A stretch of DNA of 64,000 bases from Channa striata. Taxonomy: Eukaryota > Chordata > Actinopteri > Anabantiformes > Channidae. The notes beneath the pieces are model-generated. The model made no database searches and was not told the DNA's origin. It saw nothing but the letters and a program-made list of their open reading frames with translations. A program made the translations under genes and the position numbers. How positions within the stretch are numbered: position 1 is the first letter of the stretch; each line of letters starts with the position of its first letter. Positions 1 through 11,850 of the stretch are shown in pieces. Location of the stretch: positions 20,427,523 through 20,491,522 of the forward strand of contig CM065180.1 of the NCBI GenBank assembly GCA_033026295.1, given 5' to 3'.

Positions 1-1496
1 ACTCAGAATGAAAAATTGCTAACGCTTTACAATGTGCTACACAAAAAGGTGAATAGTTACTTAGGAGCAATCTGGTAATCAATGAATCCTTTTGGAGAAG
101 TTAATAATTTTGTGAATGTGATCCAGGCATCGCAAAAGAGAGTTATCTTCTCAGTAACACTACTTTGACTACATTAAAATAAAATATATTACTGCACAGT
201 TGATGATGACAAGTTCATAGAGAACAGAAAGGTAATGATTACCTTATACATATCTGAAAAGTCACCCCTCAGTGGCTTTACTTCCCCTTTCTTTGTACCT
301 TTAACTAAAAGGACACACCGTAAGGGGAAGGAGGGCTTAGTACAGAGCCACACTTCATTAATGTCTGACCATTTGCATACACTGTTAACAAAAAATTATG
401 CTTGTCTTCAGCTCTTGTATGTACCGACCTTGACCAAGCAAGAACAAAAAGTTGTTTCCTACCTGACTCACACACGGCGAGCTTTAATCTCCCTGGCAGG
501 AGGTCCAGGGCTCACCCTCAAAGACTGACTTGCTACAAATTCTTGTTTATTAAAGTCTATCTTTGAACTCTTAAAGCATATTGTAGCTTATTTTGCTGCT
601 TTGCATTAATCAGCTTTGCAGTCCTGTTTTTATATGTCAACTATTTAAAATGTGACTTATTAATAACTTACACGTTGTGCACGGGTATATTTCATCAGTG
701 TACAGTAAGTGTGATCCATGACTAGTAGATGGAGTTTGTGCCTACTGACAAAGACATGAACTCACCAGTCTTTTGAGCCAAATGATCGTTGGCTTAGTCT
801 ACCTTTAACGTTGGCTATAACCCGGCCATGGCAGAAATCCTAGCTTTAATGTGAAAGTTGGCCATAATTTAAATACCAGCTTTTATTTATGAGAATCTTC
901 TGCATTCCTTATTTTGATTAAAAGTCAACATTGGGGGAAAATAGGGGATTTATTCAGGGAAATTGTATTAACATTACATGGGAAATGTTGTAATTTGTCA
1001 AATCAAACATAAAGTGAAACGTAAATCCTTTTTTGCTATCACAGATGCAACCGTTGCCTTCAGTGAGCAATGACTGACAGTAAGAAACATGGTGCAGAGT
1101 TACAATATTATTGATGCAAGTGTAATCTAAAAATTAAATACTGCATCACTGCATAAAACTATAAGCTGGCAGTTTTACAAAAAATCTGAACCTGTTTTAA
1201 GAAAAACTTTTATTAGAATTTGCAATTAGAGTGTGCATGTGTTAAGGTTTCAAGGTCTTATGTGACAGCTAGACTTTTTATAAAAATGCTATTATCACCA
1301 CCTTGTACCATCTGCTGAATAACAGGGAAAAAAAACACTGAAGTGATTTTTGACTTTTGATTTAGTGTTGATCAAAACTGTAAAACTGGTTTTCAGGCAA
1401 ATATCCTAATTTCCTATTACATTACATCGTTATCATAATCCACGTGAGGAAATTGTTGGTGTAGACTGTGACATTTAAGGCTCTCTGGTTTAACAG
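1..1496. other. AT-rich stretch, no feature seen
   Basis: I see no gene, RNA or repeat family. An open frame of 97 codons at 235-528 (+) has no recognisable domain, codon pattern or splice context and is treated as chance. Confidence 0.5.
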
Positions 1497-1592
1497 TTTA
1501 GCTTATTATCGGAGGACAGTGAGGAGGAACCAGAATCTGCAGTGTGTGTTGTTCATGAACCAACTGAACCAGAGCCACTCCTGCAGCTTTAG
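1497..1592 (+). other. Possible acidic terminal exon (weak)
   Basis: After an acceptor-like ctctctggtttaacag there is an open segment of 31 codons ending in TAG at 1590-1592. It reads as an acidic stretch (SEDSEEEPESA) followed by HEPTEPEPLLQL. The D/E/P-rich composition resembles C-termini of nuclear proteins, and it stands out from the surrounding AT-rich DNA. I do not recognise the protein. There is no start codon upstream, no partner exon that I can identify, and the acceptor's pyrimidine tract is weak. It could equally be chance or a transposase remnant. Confidence 0.15.
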
Positions 1593-1748
1593 AAATGGTA
1601 ATAACAGCTAAATTATATTCAGGACGTTCAGGACATTCCCCAGCTCAAACATACTTGCCAGCTGTGGTCTTTCTGACACGTCCTCCCCGTCCTTGCATGG
1701 ATTTTATTCTAAGTCCTTCCAATGTTCCAAATGCTGTCGAGTTAGTTG

Positions 1749-1940
1749 GTGACTCTAAATGAACTGTTAGGTGTGACTGTGAATAGTTGTCCGTCTCTAC
1801 ATGACTCTGTGATAAACTGGAGATGATGTCCAGGATGTATTCCAAGTTTTGCTCAATGACAGCTTGGATAACCTCCAGCACCCCCCTGACCTGAAGTGAC
1901 CTTACACAGGATAAGTGGGTGGATGGATGGATGGATGGAT
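1749..1940 (+). repeat. Dispersed repeat family A, 3' half, with (GGAT)n tail
   Basis: The block runs from ctctaaatgaactg through ggtgtgactgtgaat, tgtccaggatgtattcc and caatgacagcttggataacc, and ends in caggataagtgggt plus about five GGAT units (1921-1940). These blocks occur in the same order at 25198-25372 and, reversed and shorter, at 29576-29690. The segment matches the widespread teleost repeat I recall with the pattern 'gacagctgggataggctcc...ggataagcgg...ggatggatgg'. I cannot assign it to a class with certainty. A 78-codon minus-strand frame over it is only antisense of the repeat. Confidence 0.7.
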
Positions 1941-4654
1941 GCTATATCTGCTGTTCAATTGTTCACAAGCCATTTTATAATGAAATCTGTTCATACGTGC
2001 AAATCAAATGTTCGACTGAATGAGGCTTAATGAGGCTTTCACACAACTGTAGTGATTTGGTTTTATACTTGAGTAACAGGCAGCAGAGCCCTGGTCAAAC
2101 CAGAAGCGTCCTGTCTCATGTCACTGCCTCTGCATATGTCTCAGGATGCACAGGGCCTTGTGGGCAAGTCTGGATATCACACAGCTCACAGAACTGATAT
2201 CAACACAGCTGTACAGTCACAGTGTGACTTTGCCATATGCAATTTGTTTTTATTGCCCCTTTATCCGCCGTTTCCCGGACTTTATGTCTTTCTCACTAAA
2301 TTTTGACACAGATAGAGTTCAAGATTGTTTCTTTTACTTGGGCTGTTAAATCACTTTTTAGGCTTTTAATAGACTTTTCACCAAATTGTTCAACCTCTTT
2401 CCTTTTTACAACACCGAAAACCAGCTCTAATGCCTAAATTAAACTCCACTTTATGCCGTTTTACTAGGCATGCAGACAGAGAAATAGCATTTTATTTTAA
2501 TGGTGCACACACTGTCTGAAAAGAAACATACAGTTTATTACAGGGTTCATATTTGTAGTAGAATGAATCTATTAAGATTAATAATTTGTCTTGGGATACA
2601 TCCCCGAACACAAAAACAGAATGTTAACAGATAAAAAAAAAAAACTAAGTTGTTAATTAAATTAAAAAGTTTCCAAACACTGAATATATGGCCTCCATTG
2701 TTGGTCCTGCAGGCAAATGTCAGAACAAGATTTCCCACCAACATTTTATTGTGGCTACCAGTTAAAAAAACTATTAAAACTGCAGTTTGCCCTTAAGTGA
2801 TAATTGGTTCATTATACAAATTAGTCTAGACAGCCAGTGCAGAACACTGCAAAAATAGTCTGATGTTTAGAGAAACACACTAAGTTTAAATGCTCAACAA
2901 AAGGCTAAAATAAAGCGTCACCTTTCTGGCCTTCCTCTGTAAGCTACAGGACATAAGTATGACCACGCAGAGTCTCTCCTGGCTATGGCAGTGTGTACTA
3001 TACTGTATGTAACCCTCACTTCCTGTGCAACTGTATCACAGGCCACAGCTATAAATAATAAAGGCTGCTCTCCTTTTCCCTTCATTCACACGCATGCTGC
3101 AGTGCACCTGTAGTTATATGTGTTCTTTCTGACTTCGTACCACGAGGGTCGATTCTATCCGTCTGTCTCTCCACATGATTTATGTCCGGTGAAGTAGCTT
3201 CTCACCCATGTATTACTTCAGCCAGGCTGGAGTGAACATGCAATATCAGGTGCACATGTGCACCTATGCACAGCCATATATATGTACAATAAACAAGCCC
3301 CCTCACACGTTTATGCACGTAAAAACCCAGACCCGGACTCACACTCACGTGGTAATTTACAGTAGGCTGTGTCCTTGATGCGAGGCCCTAGGAGCTATTT
3401 TGAGTGTCCCACTTAGGCAGTGAGGCAGCTAAAATCCATACATCCTTCTGTGGCTCTCGGACACATGCACAAAGTTCACAGACGTATTACATATTGTATA
3501 GTTCACAAAGATATTGTGTAAATTGCCTGCATTTTTATCATTCCGGTTTTATTTCTAAATTAGTTTATATAATCAAACGGCACACTGAATGATATGACTG
3601 ACCCAGAAAAAAACCTTCTTGAACATGCATGGCCATCAGAATGCATTCTTCTGCTCATCAGATGTAACAGAGCGTTGTTTTTTGAACACATTATGCTAAT
3701 ATTTCAGTCACCAAGAGAGAATGTTAGGAAATGTCATACTGAAGAGATTTTCAGTGAGTCTCCAAGATCACAGGACAAATTAAAGCATAAAACGTAGCTA
3801 CTAAAGGGCATCGTTAAATTAAGAGGATATCAGGGAGAGTAAATTGCTGAGGTCATGACTATTGAGACTCGATGAAGATTCATAAATGGAGTAAGAAAAA
3901 CATTATGCAGTTAATATGATCTTCTGCACAGTCTTTAAAATGCAGGGAACATTCTACCTTGAACACACCACACGCACACCTACTGCCGCAGGATATGAAC
4001 CTAATTTGAACTTAACACACTAAGTTGACCTTTACATAAGACAGGAGAGAGTGGGCGAGACACGCAGGGAGAGGAGACACTGAATCAGACAAAAAACAAA
4101 AGAAGCAGAGAAACACAAACCGATGGCAATTTCATAGTTTTTTATTTTTTCATTCCTCAGAGTAATACAAAACGGCAGGCTGTTAGGTAAACTGACTTGG
4201 ATAACCACTGGGCAGCCGGAGGAGGGAGGAGATGAAGGTGGGGGATTGTGTGTGATTGGAGGTTTGATAAGGGGTTTGGAACAGGGAGGAGGAGAGAAGT
4301 GTTGAAAGAAAGAGGGAGGGTGAAGAGGATAAATGTTGCTCCCAGAGGAAAACAAAAGGATGACATGAGATCGAAGGAGGCAGCTTACGCAGGTAAACGA
4401 CAAGGGGGACACAGAGCGGGTGTGCACGAGTGATTCAGTGGTGCGGGAGGTGGTAATAAGCAGAGAAAGAGGACGGACAGAAAGCTGTGGTGAGCACTGA
4501 TGGTGCTACGAACACAAAATCCAGGCACCAGGAGCTTGTTTTTCCTTTTCGCACGAAAAGAAATGTGTGTGCATGTGTGTGATTTACAAAACACCTGCAC
4601 GTCCTCGTGTGCTTTGGTGTCACTCTCATCCCATTCTCTGTGCTTTGCCTCTGC
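1941..4654. other. No gene; simple sequence only
   Basis: A 12-base A run lies at 2633-2644 and a purine-rich stretch at about 4200-4420. The 131-codon minus-strand frame at 4032-4427 is the complement of that purine tract (Ser/Pro/Leu-rich low complexity) and is not a gene. Confidence 0.5.
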
Positions 4655-4839
4655 GTGTGTGTGTGTGTGTGTGTGTGTGATGGCCTAGAACAGTAATGTA
4701 TGCCTTCTCTTCAGCTGGGTTGATCTCATTGTGTCAAACTCAGGGCTTTGACTAATCACTCTCAAATAAGAGGACTCAGCGAACAGTCACACACACACAC
4801 ACCCTTACATGAACACACACACACACACACACACACACA
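4655..4839. repeat. Cluster of three GT/CA microsatellites
   Basis: (GT)n lies at 4655-4679, (AC)n at 4788-4803 and (AC)n at 4812-4839. The GT and CA tracts are mutually complementary on one strand, so a hairpin about 110 bases across its loop is possible. Short frames with runs of Cys-Val or His-Thr are artefacts of these tracts. Confidence 0.95.
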
Positions 4840-5802
4840 ACTATCCATGCAACAACTCAAACATTTTTTTCTTCTTCTGTCCACACCCCCGTCGCCACAT
4901 CCATCATCGTATCTGTCATCCTTTCCATTTATCTTTATTTTTTTGGTGTCTCCTCCTCCTTTCTGTGTGTTTGCCATCTGTCTCTTAACACCTACGTCAC
5001 ACCTCTCTTTCCTTTTTGCGTGTCTGTCCGGCTTGACTCAACTATAGGTGGTTATTTTTCTCAAACACACACAGCTGATGCCCCAATTACAATTTAAATC
5101 TGAAAATTATTCAGGACTGAAATTAGAATTTTTGGGAACAACTCATTTGTTTCCTGGCTGTAACTTTATGTCAACCAGAATGGCATTGATCTTCTCATCT
5201 AACTCTGCAGCGAGCTGAATATATGCATTTCCCAAAATGTCAAAGTAAGACTTTGACACTACTTACATGACAAAGATATAAGAGAAAAGCCACTGAGGGG
5301 ATGTGGTAGGATTTACTTTATGTGATTTTAGAACTAGTATCGCTCACAAAATATTCTCATTTTAAGTCTGATAAAGTGTTTAGACCCGGTCCACAAGAGT
5401 GCACAGCAATAAAAAAACAGTGTCATTCTACCATACTCTGAATTTACTATATCATATTACAATCCTTAAAGGTTATAGCGGGTCAGAAAATGTGTTTTTT
5501 TTCTAATCTTACAATTTATTTCAACCTGTCTATGCATATGAATGTTTTGTAAAGTTGTCCTTATGACCACATAAGCACAGGGTCACCGCTCACCCTGTAT
5601 CAGAGTTTTAATAATGGGAAGACCAGAGCATATAGTCAATGTTTCATTACGATATGAAGGTTTAAGCTACATGTGTTGTATCATAGTGTTTTTTGGAAAG
5701 GATACAGGACATGATTCACACAAGGGTGAACTGGTATGTGTGGGTGGTCAAACTGTTGTGTGTTTCTAAGAATGATGCCTGTATGATTTAATATTTTGCT
5801 GG
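4840..5802. other. No gene; pyrimidine-rich then unique AT-rich DNA
   Basis: About 4860-5030 is pyrimidine-rich (T/C on the plus strand). The rest is AT-rich with no repeat I recognise. Confidence 0.5.
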
Positions 5803-5907
5803 TGTGCGTGTGTGTGTGTGTAGGAGTAATTGGAGTTCGACCTTCCCTTCCGGCAACCTCTCCTGGAGTGTACCCAGATCAAGATGGCAAGCACTCAATG
5901 TGAGAGA

Positions 5908-5957
<50 letters not shown>
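5803..5957. repeat. Two (GT)n microsatellites
   Basis: A short impure GT tract lies near 5803-5821, and a long pure (TG)n of about 22 units lies at 5913-5957. The DNA between is unremarkable. Confidence 0.95.
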
Positions 5958-5960
<3 letters not shown>

Positions 5961-7260
5961 GATGGATGCCATAGATCATGGCTGTTGGATTGCACACACA
6001 CACCTACAAAAACCTACCGTACTAATAGCTGACTGTATTTCTTGTCATTAAAAAAAAAGTTTAATTTTTTTTATTTTCCTGCATTATGCAAAAACATAAT
6101 TTTTGTGATAGTTTTACATACTCAAAAGACGAAAGTTACAACCTTGCCCAATGTCCACTACAAAAGTAGGAACCTCCCATGTGAACACAGCGTTGGATAT
6201 GAATGCATACAAAGGCCTCACAGATGTCCTTCATTTATGGCTCACTCAAAACGGTGCCTCTGCTCATGTTTAGTGTCTTCAGCCTGGATTACGTGTGTGT
6301 CTTTTATTTGTCTCACAGACCTCGTCGGAGGTCTACACTTTTGAAATACAGTACTTTGCTGCAACATTGTGTTTTGATAGAAATTCAGCTGCTTATAGTT
6401 TCCATCAAAGAACACACTGATTCTCTCTCTGGGGAGTGGGGACATGGTATTTTTTTTTTTTTTTAACTCCAGGTAAAGAAAATGTACATGGCCTGAACAA
6501 GTTGCACCACTGTCACTTTACACGACTCTTGCAACCTTCTTGAACGCACAAAATTTAAGAACACCCAATGCCTTATTTCTCATCTTTCTCAATCCTTCAA
6601 CATTCAGTCTTTATCTTTCATTTCAGTCCTATATGAGGTGTGTAGCAAGCAGTAGGTTTGCAAATAAAATACAGTGTGAACACATTATTAGTAATATATA
6701 TACATATATACACATGTCTCTCTCTCGTTTCATATCTATGTGGCAAGGAGTCGTTGGGAATTGCATGTATATCTATTGTCTAGCCTCAGATTGCGTCATC
6801 TCACAGCAGGAAAGTCACGAGTGTTGCTGATGTTGCGGCAGCTGCAGCAGCTGGCCTTGTCAGGTTGAGATGCACTACTCCCTACCACCTACTGGGGGCA
6901 ATATGAGCCATATATTATATGCTGCTATCAAAGTGCAGCAGCAGACGCAGCAGCAGTTTAACAGCTGGTATTTGCAGTGCTTTGTGTGTACCTCTGTTTT
7001 TTTGGTGTATGTTAAACAGGGCAACACAAAGAAAAGGAAAGGAGGTGGAGAGACAGAGGTAACAGTTTTAAAATTAAAACAACATTAAAAATGCCACATC
7101 TCCCTTATGAGACGAGTTTTCAGGCAGTGGTTAAAGCTTTGCCTTGGTGCCTACTGTGCCTGTGTCCTGTTATTGTCTATCTGGCCTTATTGTTACTAAA
7201 ATCCCTTACCTTGGCAAAGGTACTACCATACTACCTTTGAGCTACACTGAGCCCAGCCTC
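5958..7260. other. No gene; T run, AT and CAG-rich patches
   Basis: A 15-base T run lies at 6450-6464. An ATATATAC-type tract lies at 6693-6712. GCAGCAG-rich patches lie at 6833-6855 and 6936-6957. None sits in a credible coding frame. Confidence 0.5.
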
Positions 7261-7437
7261 ACACAGATCAGCCAAAATAATAAATCCGCCCGGTGGTTAT
7301 AATGTTGTACTGGGCGGGGAATGCCGGCTATGATCCAAAAAAAAAAAAACCAAAACAGTGTGTCACACCTTTCTCTGTGTCATTTGACTGGACATTAAAA
7401 CCACCACATGGATTTAACATGGTGGCTGATCAGTGTA
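7261..7437. mobile_element. Small Tc1-type non-autonomous (MITE-like) element with nested inverted repeats
   Basis: The left tip acacagatcagcca (7261-7274) is the inverted complement of the right tip ggtggctgatcagtgta (7421-7437) with one mismatch in the matched core. Inside these, GGTGGTTATAATGT (7292-7305) is the inverted complement of ACATTAAAACCACC (7392-7405) at 13 of 14 positions. The motifs match the terminal repeat I remember for a common fish/frog Tc1-like family (GATCAGCCA...ACATTAAAACCACC). No transposase sequence is present and the interior carries an A run (7337-7348). The layout is outer-left, inner-right, spacer, inner-left, outer-right. Confidence 0.6.
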
Positions 7438-7578
7438 CATGCTAAGACACATTTAAGGTCACTATCGGTCAAGACACGGAAGATGTCCTGTTGCAAAACA
7501 TGTCGGTATTTCTAAATTTAAAGAACGTTTTTTCATCTAATCTGCTGTTATTTGCCATTTTTGCAAGAAGCAAGACAT

Positions 7579-7657
7579 TTACATTTAGTCATTTGGCAGA
7601 CGCTTTTATCCAAAGCGACTTACAGAGTAATTTGGTTGACACACGGTGGCACCCCCC
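7579..7657 (-). mobile_element. 5'-truncated SINE (or L2) 3' tail with target-site duplication
   Basis: On the minus strand the segment ends in GTCGCTTTGGATAAAAGCG then TCTGCCAAATG, the 3' tail shared by many teleost tRNA-SINEs and their L2 partner. It is flanked by a perfect 9-bp direct repeat GCAAGACAT (7570-7578 and 7658-7666). The copy lacks a tRNA-like head, so it is a short 3' fragment integrated by LINE-type machinery. Confidence 0.7.
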
Positions 7658-7666
7658 GCAAGACAT

Positions 7667-9072
7667 GTATGTTGGCCATGAAAGCTCGTAGCACTGCAAT
7701 TTGAGAAAACACATGCACATAAACACGAGCAAAAAAAAAAAAAAAAAGAGCTGCCCAGGAAAACATACAGAGAGGACTGAACACTTAACTGAAAATGACC
7801 AAGTAAGGAAAGTAGATCAACCCAAAGTGTTGGGTTCAATGCAAACAGTCAAGAAATCTTGATAAGATAAGGTGTTTTTTAAGTTGGAATGAGATAATAC
7901 TATAGGCTAAACATACCTCCTAAACCTCACAGTTGAGAGTAGAAATGTGGAAAACTTGTAGCATATTTTTTCCTTCAAGTGACAAAACCAGTGGAATCTG
8001 GATTAGAGTGTAGAACGGAAGCACCTTATTAAAACTGAGACTAAATAGGATTTGACAGCTGAATAGGCTGGATATGAGATTTAAACGTTTATATGGGTCA
8101 AAAGTGTGACTTCACGTGCTTCCTCTTCATCTGAGTGTGTGTGTGTGTTATTTAAACATAGAGGGCTTGGATTCAGCATCAAAGGCCCATTCACAGTGAA
8201 GTGGCAGAAGCAGACTCCCTGCCTGCCACCAGCTCTAATTAGTCATTCACACTGGTTATCGCCAATCAGCATCTTCTTTTGGTTCTCAAGAGCTAACGAG
8301 GAGCAAACCCCACCACACAGAGCCACACAAATATACACACATAAACAAACAGACGCACACCGGCATGCTCCCGACAGGAAAGCAAAGGTGGCGAGAGCGA
8401 TACTGTGACTCACAGCATTCACAAATCTTGAAGGACAACGGAGAAACAGAGCACTCGTCAATCAGACACAAGATTAAATGCACCTCTTGGTATTAATGTT
8501 GCGGCCGAGGGGTGTGAGGCGCATGTATGAACGCAGTGGACAGGAGTACACACAGCAGATGGAGAGGGTCGAAGCATGCGATGTACCTCCCCTACAGGCC
8601 AGGGACCAAACATCTGTTTGGGAGCAGATATTTTCCTCAACGAGACTGTGATTCAATCATGACACCCGAACAACAACTGTAATTAATTAGGCTTGTTGCA
8701 ACCTCGTCCCACGACCCCAAATTCAGGAAATGCTAAAGCTGACAGAAATATAAAAATAAATCTACAAGTTGATTGTTCTCCCACCAACTCTTAACTGATA
8801 GGGATTAATTTTCAAAACTGTTTCCAAAAACTTTATATTTATGTTATTTTTGACACAACCTGAATCATACTAGGGCTTTAAACGTTATATAACGCGCAAC
8901 TTTGGTCACCTTCTGCAATAGGACCTTGGCCTTCTCAAAACCATTTCTAGATAAAGGTTGATCAGAAAAATATATATCATAATAGCAAAATCCATATCAA
9001 AACATTCAATTAACTTAAAATAAATGCCTGAATGGACAAGCACTGAATGGGGTATAAAAATAAATTATGTAG
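7667..9072. other. No gene; simple sequence only
   Basis: An A run of about 17 lies near 7731-7747, a short GT tract near 8134-8149 and scattered CACA near 8310-8350. Open frames here are short and unrecognisable. Confidence 0.5.
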
Positions 9073-9170
9073 AGGGGTGCTTAAAAGTTTGTGAACCCTT
9101 TCGAGTTTGGACTGTTTCTGGATAAATATAACAAAGATGCTCGGAACGAAATTAAACAACCAAATCACAA
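9073..9170. mobile_element. Tc1-like transposon terminus
   Basis: The segment begins GGGGTGCTTAAAAGTTTGTG followed by AACCCTTT and ctgtttctggataaatataac. This matches the long terminal repeat I recall for a teleost Tc1-like family (gtgcttaaaagtttgtgaaccc...ctgcataaatatgacc). The match fades after about 100 bases. I see no transposase and no second terminus downstream, so this is an isolated end. Confidence 0.55.
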
Positions 9171-10789
9171 ACCCAACATGTATCCTTACAAACATTGTTC
9201 ACTGCAGCCACTACACGTCACGAAGCAGTCCTACGTATCTGTTGGCCGTTCGTGGCGGCCAGTAAAAATTACCTACTTTGTTGCAGAGAGAGACAACAAT
9301 GACAAAAAAATCCAGAAAAATTTGCACACATCTCACATTTGTGAGGAAAGACAAGCAAAAGGTACTTTGTGTTTTATCTAGCAGACAAAACAAAAAATGC
9401 CAAGAGAGCAGCCCCAGGAATGTAAGCAATCACCTGAGGCAATCCACAACTTTTTTCTTTCATGCTAAATTCTAATTCAATTTCTCATCCCCCCCTTTCC
9501 AGCTTTTACTACTTCTGTCGCTGGTGCTCATCCATCTATGCCAGGAAACGTCTTGTGTAATGCAAAGACACACTAAACTTGCACAAACAGGTTAAGAGAG
9601 AAGCAGATGAGCTGAGAAGAATTCAATAAGTAAGTAGAATTGTTTATTAAGACCAAGAAATGTGTATTGAGGCAAAAAACTGTTCTGTGACTGGGCCAAA
9701 GAATCACATTCATATCATATGGGAACTGTATTTCTGTATTTTAATGTGCAAAAAATAAAGCCAGAATGGAAAACGATAGAGAAAAGAGACTGAGATTAGA
9801 CACACACTCAGCTGGGTCAGATCATCTCTTTCCAGGTCAGTGTCTCCACTAGCAGCCAGCGATGGGACATGAGCCGTAAACATGTAAACTTGCCTCCATG
9901 ACGTCAAATAGCCATGTGTGGATATGAAGCGTGTATTTGTGGCATTCTGGGAGGCCACAGTCCCAGGAGAAAGAGTTCTCTGTTCTCTCATCAGATGTCA
10001 TTCATCCACTCTTCCTCTTTCCTAATGTTTGTGCTCAATTTTTCACCCCCCTTTTTTTAACCCTTCTTCTTTCCCTTTCACTTTCATTAATCTCTCACAC
10101 CCACATTCTGTTTTTACAGCATTGAGCGCCAAGGTTAGCCTGTCATATTAATTGAAGGTGAAGGTTCATGCAGACAAAAGTGTTCTGGATCTTGAAAAGC
10201 AAATATTGTGAGAATGCTACAGCTAGCAGATAATTGTTACTCTGCACACACATGGATACCTGCACAAATGAGGAAATCCAAATGAGGAAAAACATTTTCA
10301 CAGAAGCTGGAACATTGTTTCTTTCTCTGACCATCACCAGACACTCACTTCCTCCACATCTGTCCCTTTTGTGGCTTGTCGCGCCACCTCTCTGCCCCTC
10401 TGTGACTACACTGTGAGTAATACCATCAGCCCTGCCATGTCTCAGCAGCATCTGGGACAGTAAAGGTCAGTCAGTGGCCAGTGGGCATCAACTTGTCCCT
10501 ACAACTCTTGAAAACAATCCTCAACTAAGGTTTCAATTCTACTCGTGTGAGAGCATTGCATATTTTCACAGCTCAGTCAGTATATCTTCATTATGACTGT
10601 TCTCCAAAAAGTAAATAAATGAACCGCAAATCAACAAGAAAGTCTAACAATCTGACAAAGTTTGACAAATGATGTGAGATGATCAACTTTCCTGCACAGC
10701 AAGTTGTTCTTTAACAGTTTGTCACTCTGCTGGGACTTCTAGAGCGAGTAGCGACCTACTACAGCTGCAGCCTAAATCACCCAGAATGC
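9171..10789. other. No gene seen
   Basis: The sequence is unique-looking with a pyrimidine-rich patch at about 10000-10120. A 102-codon minus-strand frame (10143-10451) has no recognisable family or motif and no splice or promoter support. Confidence 0.5.
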
Positions 10790-11640
10790 AACTACTGCGA
10801 CACATTTGGCAGAAAGTTGCTGGCAGAGATCCTGGCTGTAAGACACTTCAGGCCCCTCAAATAGCCTGAGGGCCAGGTGGAGAGGTGGCTGGAGGTCCTG
10901 CTGGAGTACAACTACAAGATCCACCACCGACCAGGGTGACAACATTGCAACGCTGACGTGCTCTCCCGACGCTCCTGCTTGCTGGAAGTGCCGGTATGGT
11001 CACCACCAGGAGGAACGAGAGTCGGGGCCATCACCCCTGCCAGCTCAGTCAGATGGTACCAACTTCCAGGGTGAAGCCATTAGCAGGGAGCAGCTGCAGC
11101 AGCATCAAGAATGAACTGCTGGAGAGCAGGCTGGTCGGCCATGTCAGCAAAACAGCCTGGGTTCAGGGTGCTTCACTCGCAGTAAGCCACCCTAGAGATC
11201 CACGATGAAGTCCTCTACAGGCAGTGGCAGGTGCCCCATGGGGGGTTGGACCACCTACAACTCCTGCTTCCCCATGTCATTTGGTCGGAGGTCCTCCGGT
11301 GGGTCGGTGGAACTTTGAGAGCCGGCTGTTTGCTGAGGTTTGGTAGCAGCTACTGGTGAGAGAGAGCCAGGCCACACACTTCACCCCCAGAGCGACAGAT
11401 TAGTGGAGCCGTTCAATCGCACCCTGGCCACCAGCTTACCATCTTGACCAGCCGGCACCAAAGGGACTGGGAGCAGCATCTGCACCTGTTCCTGTGGGCT
11501 TACAGGACCGCCATTCAGGAGTCCCGCAAGGGCACCAAGGCTGCACTGAAGTTTGGGAGAGAGCTCCAGACACCAGTGGACTCAGTTTTTGGCCCACACC
11601 TGGAGCTGGGTATAAGTGGGCTACATTATGGGTGTTGTAA
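10790..11640 (+). pseudogene. Ty3/gypsy retrotransposon pol relic (RNase H and integrase pieces)
   Basis: This is a decayed reverse-transcribing element; the parent pol would encode protease, reverse transcriptase, RNase H and integrase. At 10790-11000 one frame reads KLLAEILAVRHFRPLK, then a stop, then PEGQVERWLEVLLEY, HHRPG, a stop, and NADVLSRR. This is the RNase H end of gypsy pol with the middle block deleted between RPLK and PEGQ. At 11204-11305 DEVLYRQWQVP...LQLLLPH matches the integrase N-terminal region. At 11306-11440 come NFESRLFAEVW and, in another frame, SDRLVEPFNRTLATSLP, which keeps the Glu at the usual third-acidic position. From 11444 TSRHQRDWEQHL...LWAYRTAIQE...FGRELQTPVD continues the integrase. 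Stops, deletions and frameshifts show it is dead. No reverse transcriptase is visible upstream. Confidence 0.85.
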
Positions 11641-11850
11641 ATAGTTCTGTGTGTTTACTGTTTAGTTTTTTAAGGTAAGTAGTGCTTGTTGCTTAAATAA
11701 TCTTAGGGTTGTTGTCATTTCTACTCGTTTATTGTTTGTTTGTATGTGTTGGCCCGCACGTCGTGGGGTGATGTTGTGCTTGGGAGTGACCCTCGCGGTG
11801 ACCAGCCTATGTTCAGTTTTCAAGAATAAAAAAATGAAACACTAGAGGTT
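11641..11850 (+). repeat. Possible residual 3' LTR or UTR of the gypsy relic
   Basis: The stretch directly after integrase has a T-rich part (gtttactgtttagtttttt), a GC-richer segment, and a poly(A)-signal-like AATAAA near 11825. That order is compatible with an LTR of a Ty3/gypsy element. I see no matching 5' LTR, so the assignment is by position only. Confidence 0.25.

Noticed and set aside
6833..6957. CAG/polyglutamine coding tract
   Set aside because: The GCAGCAG patches are short, interrupted by stops in the relevant frames and surrounded by non-coding AT-rich DNA.
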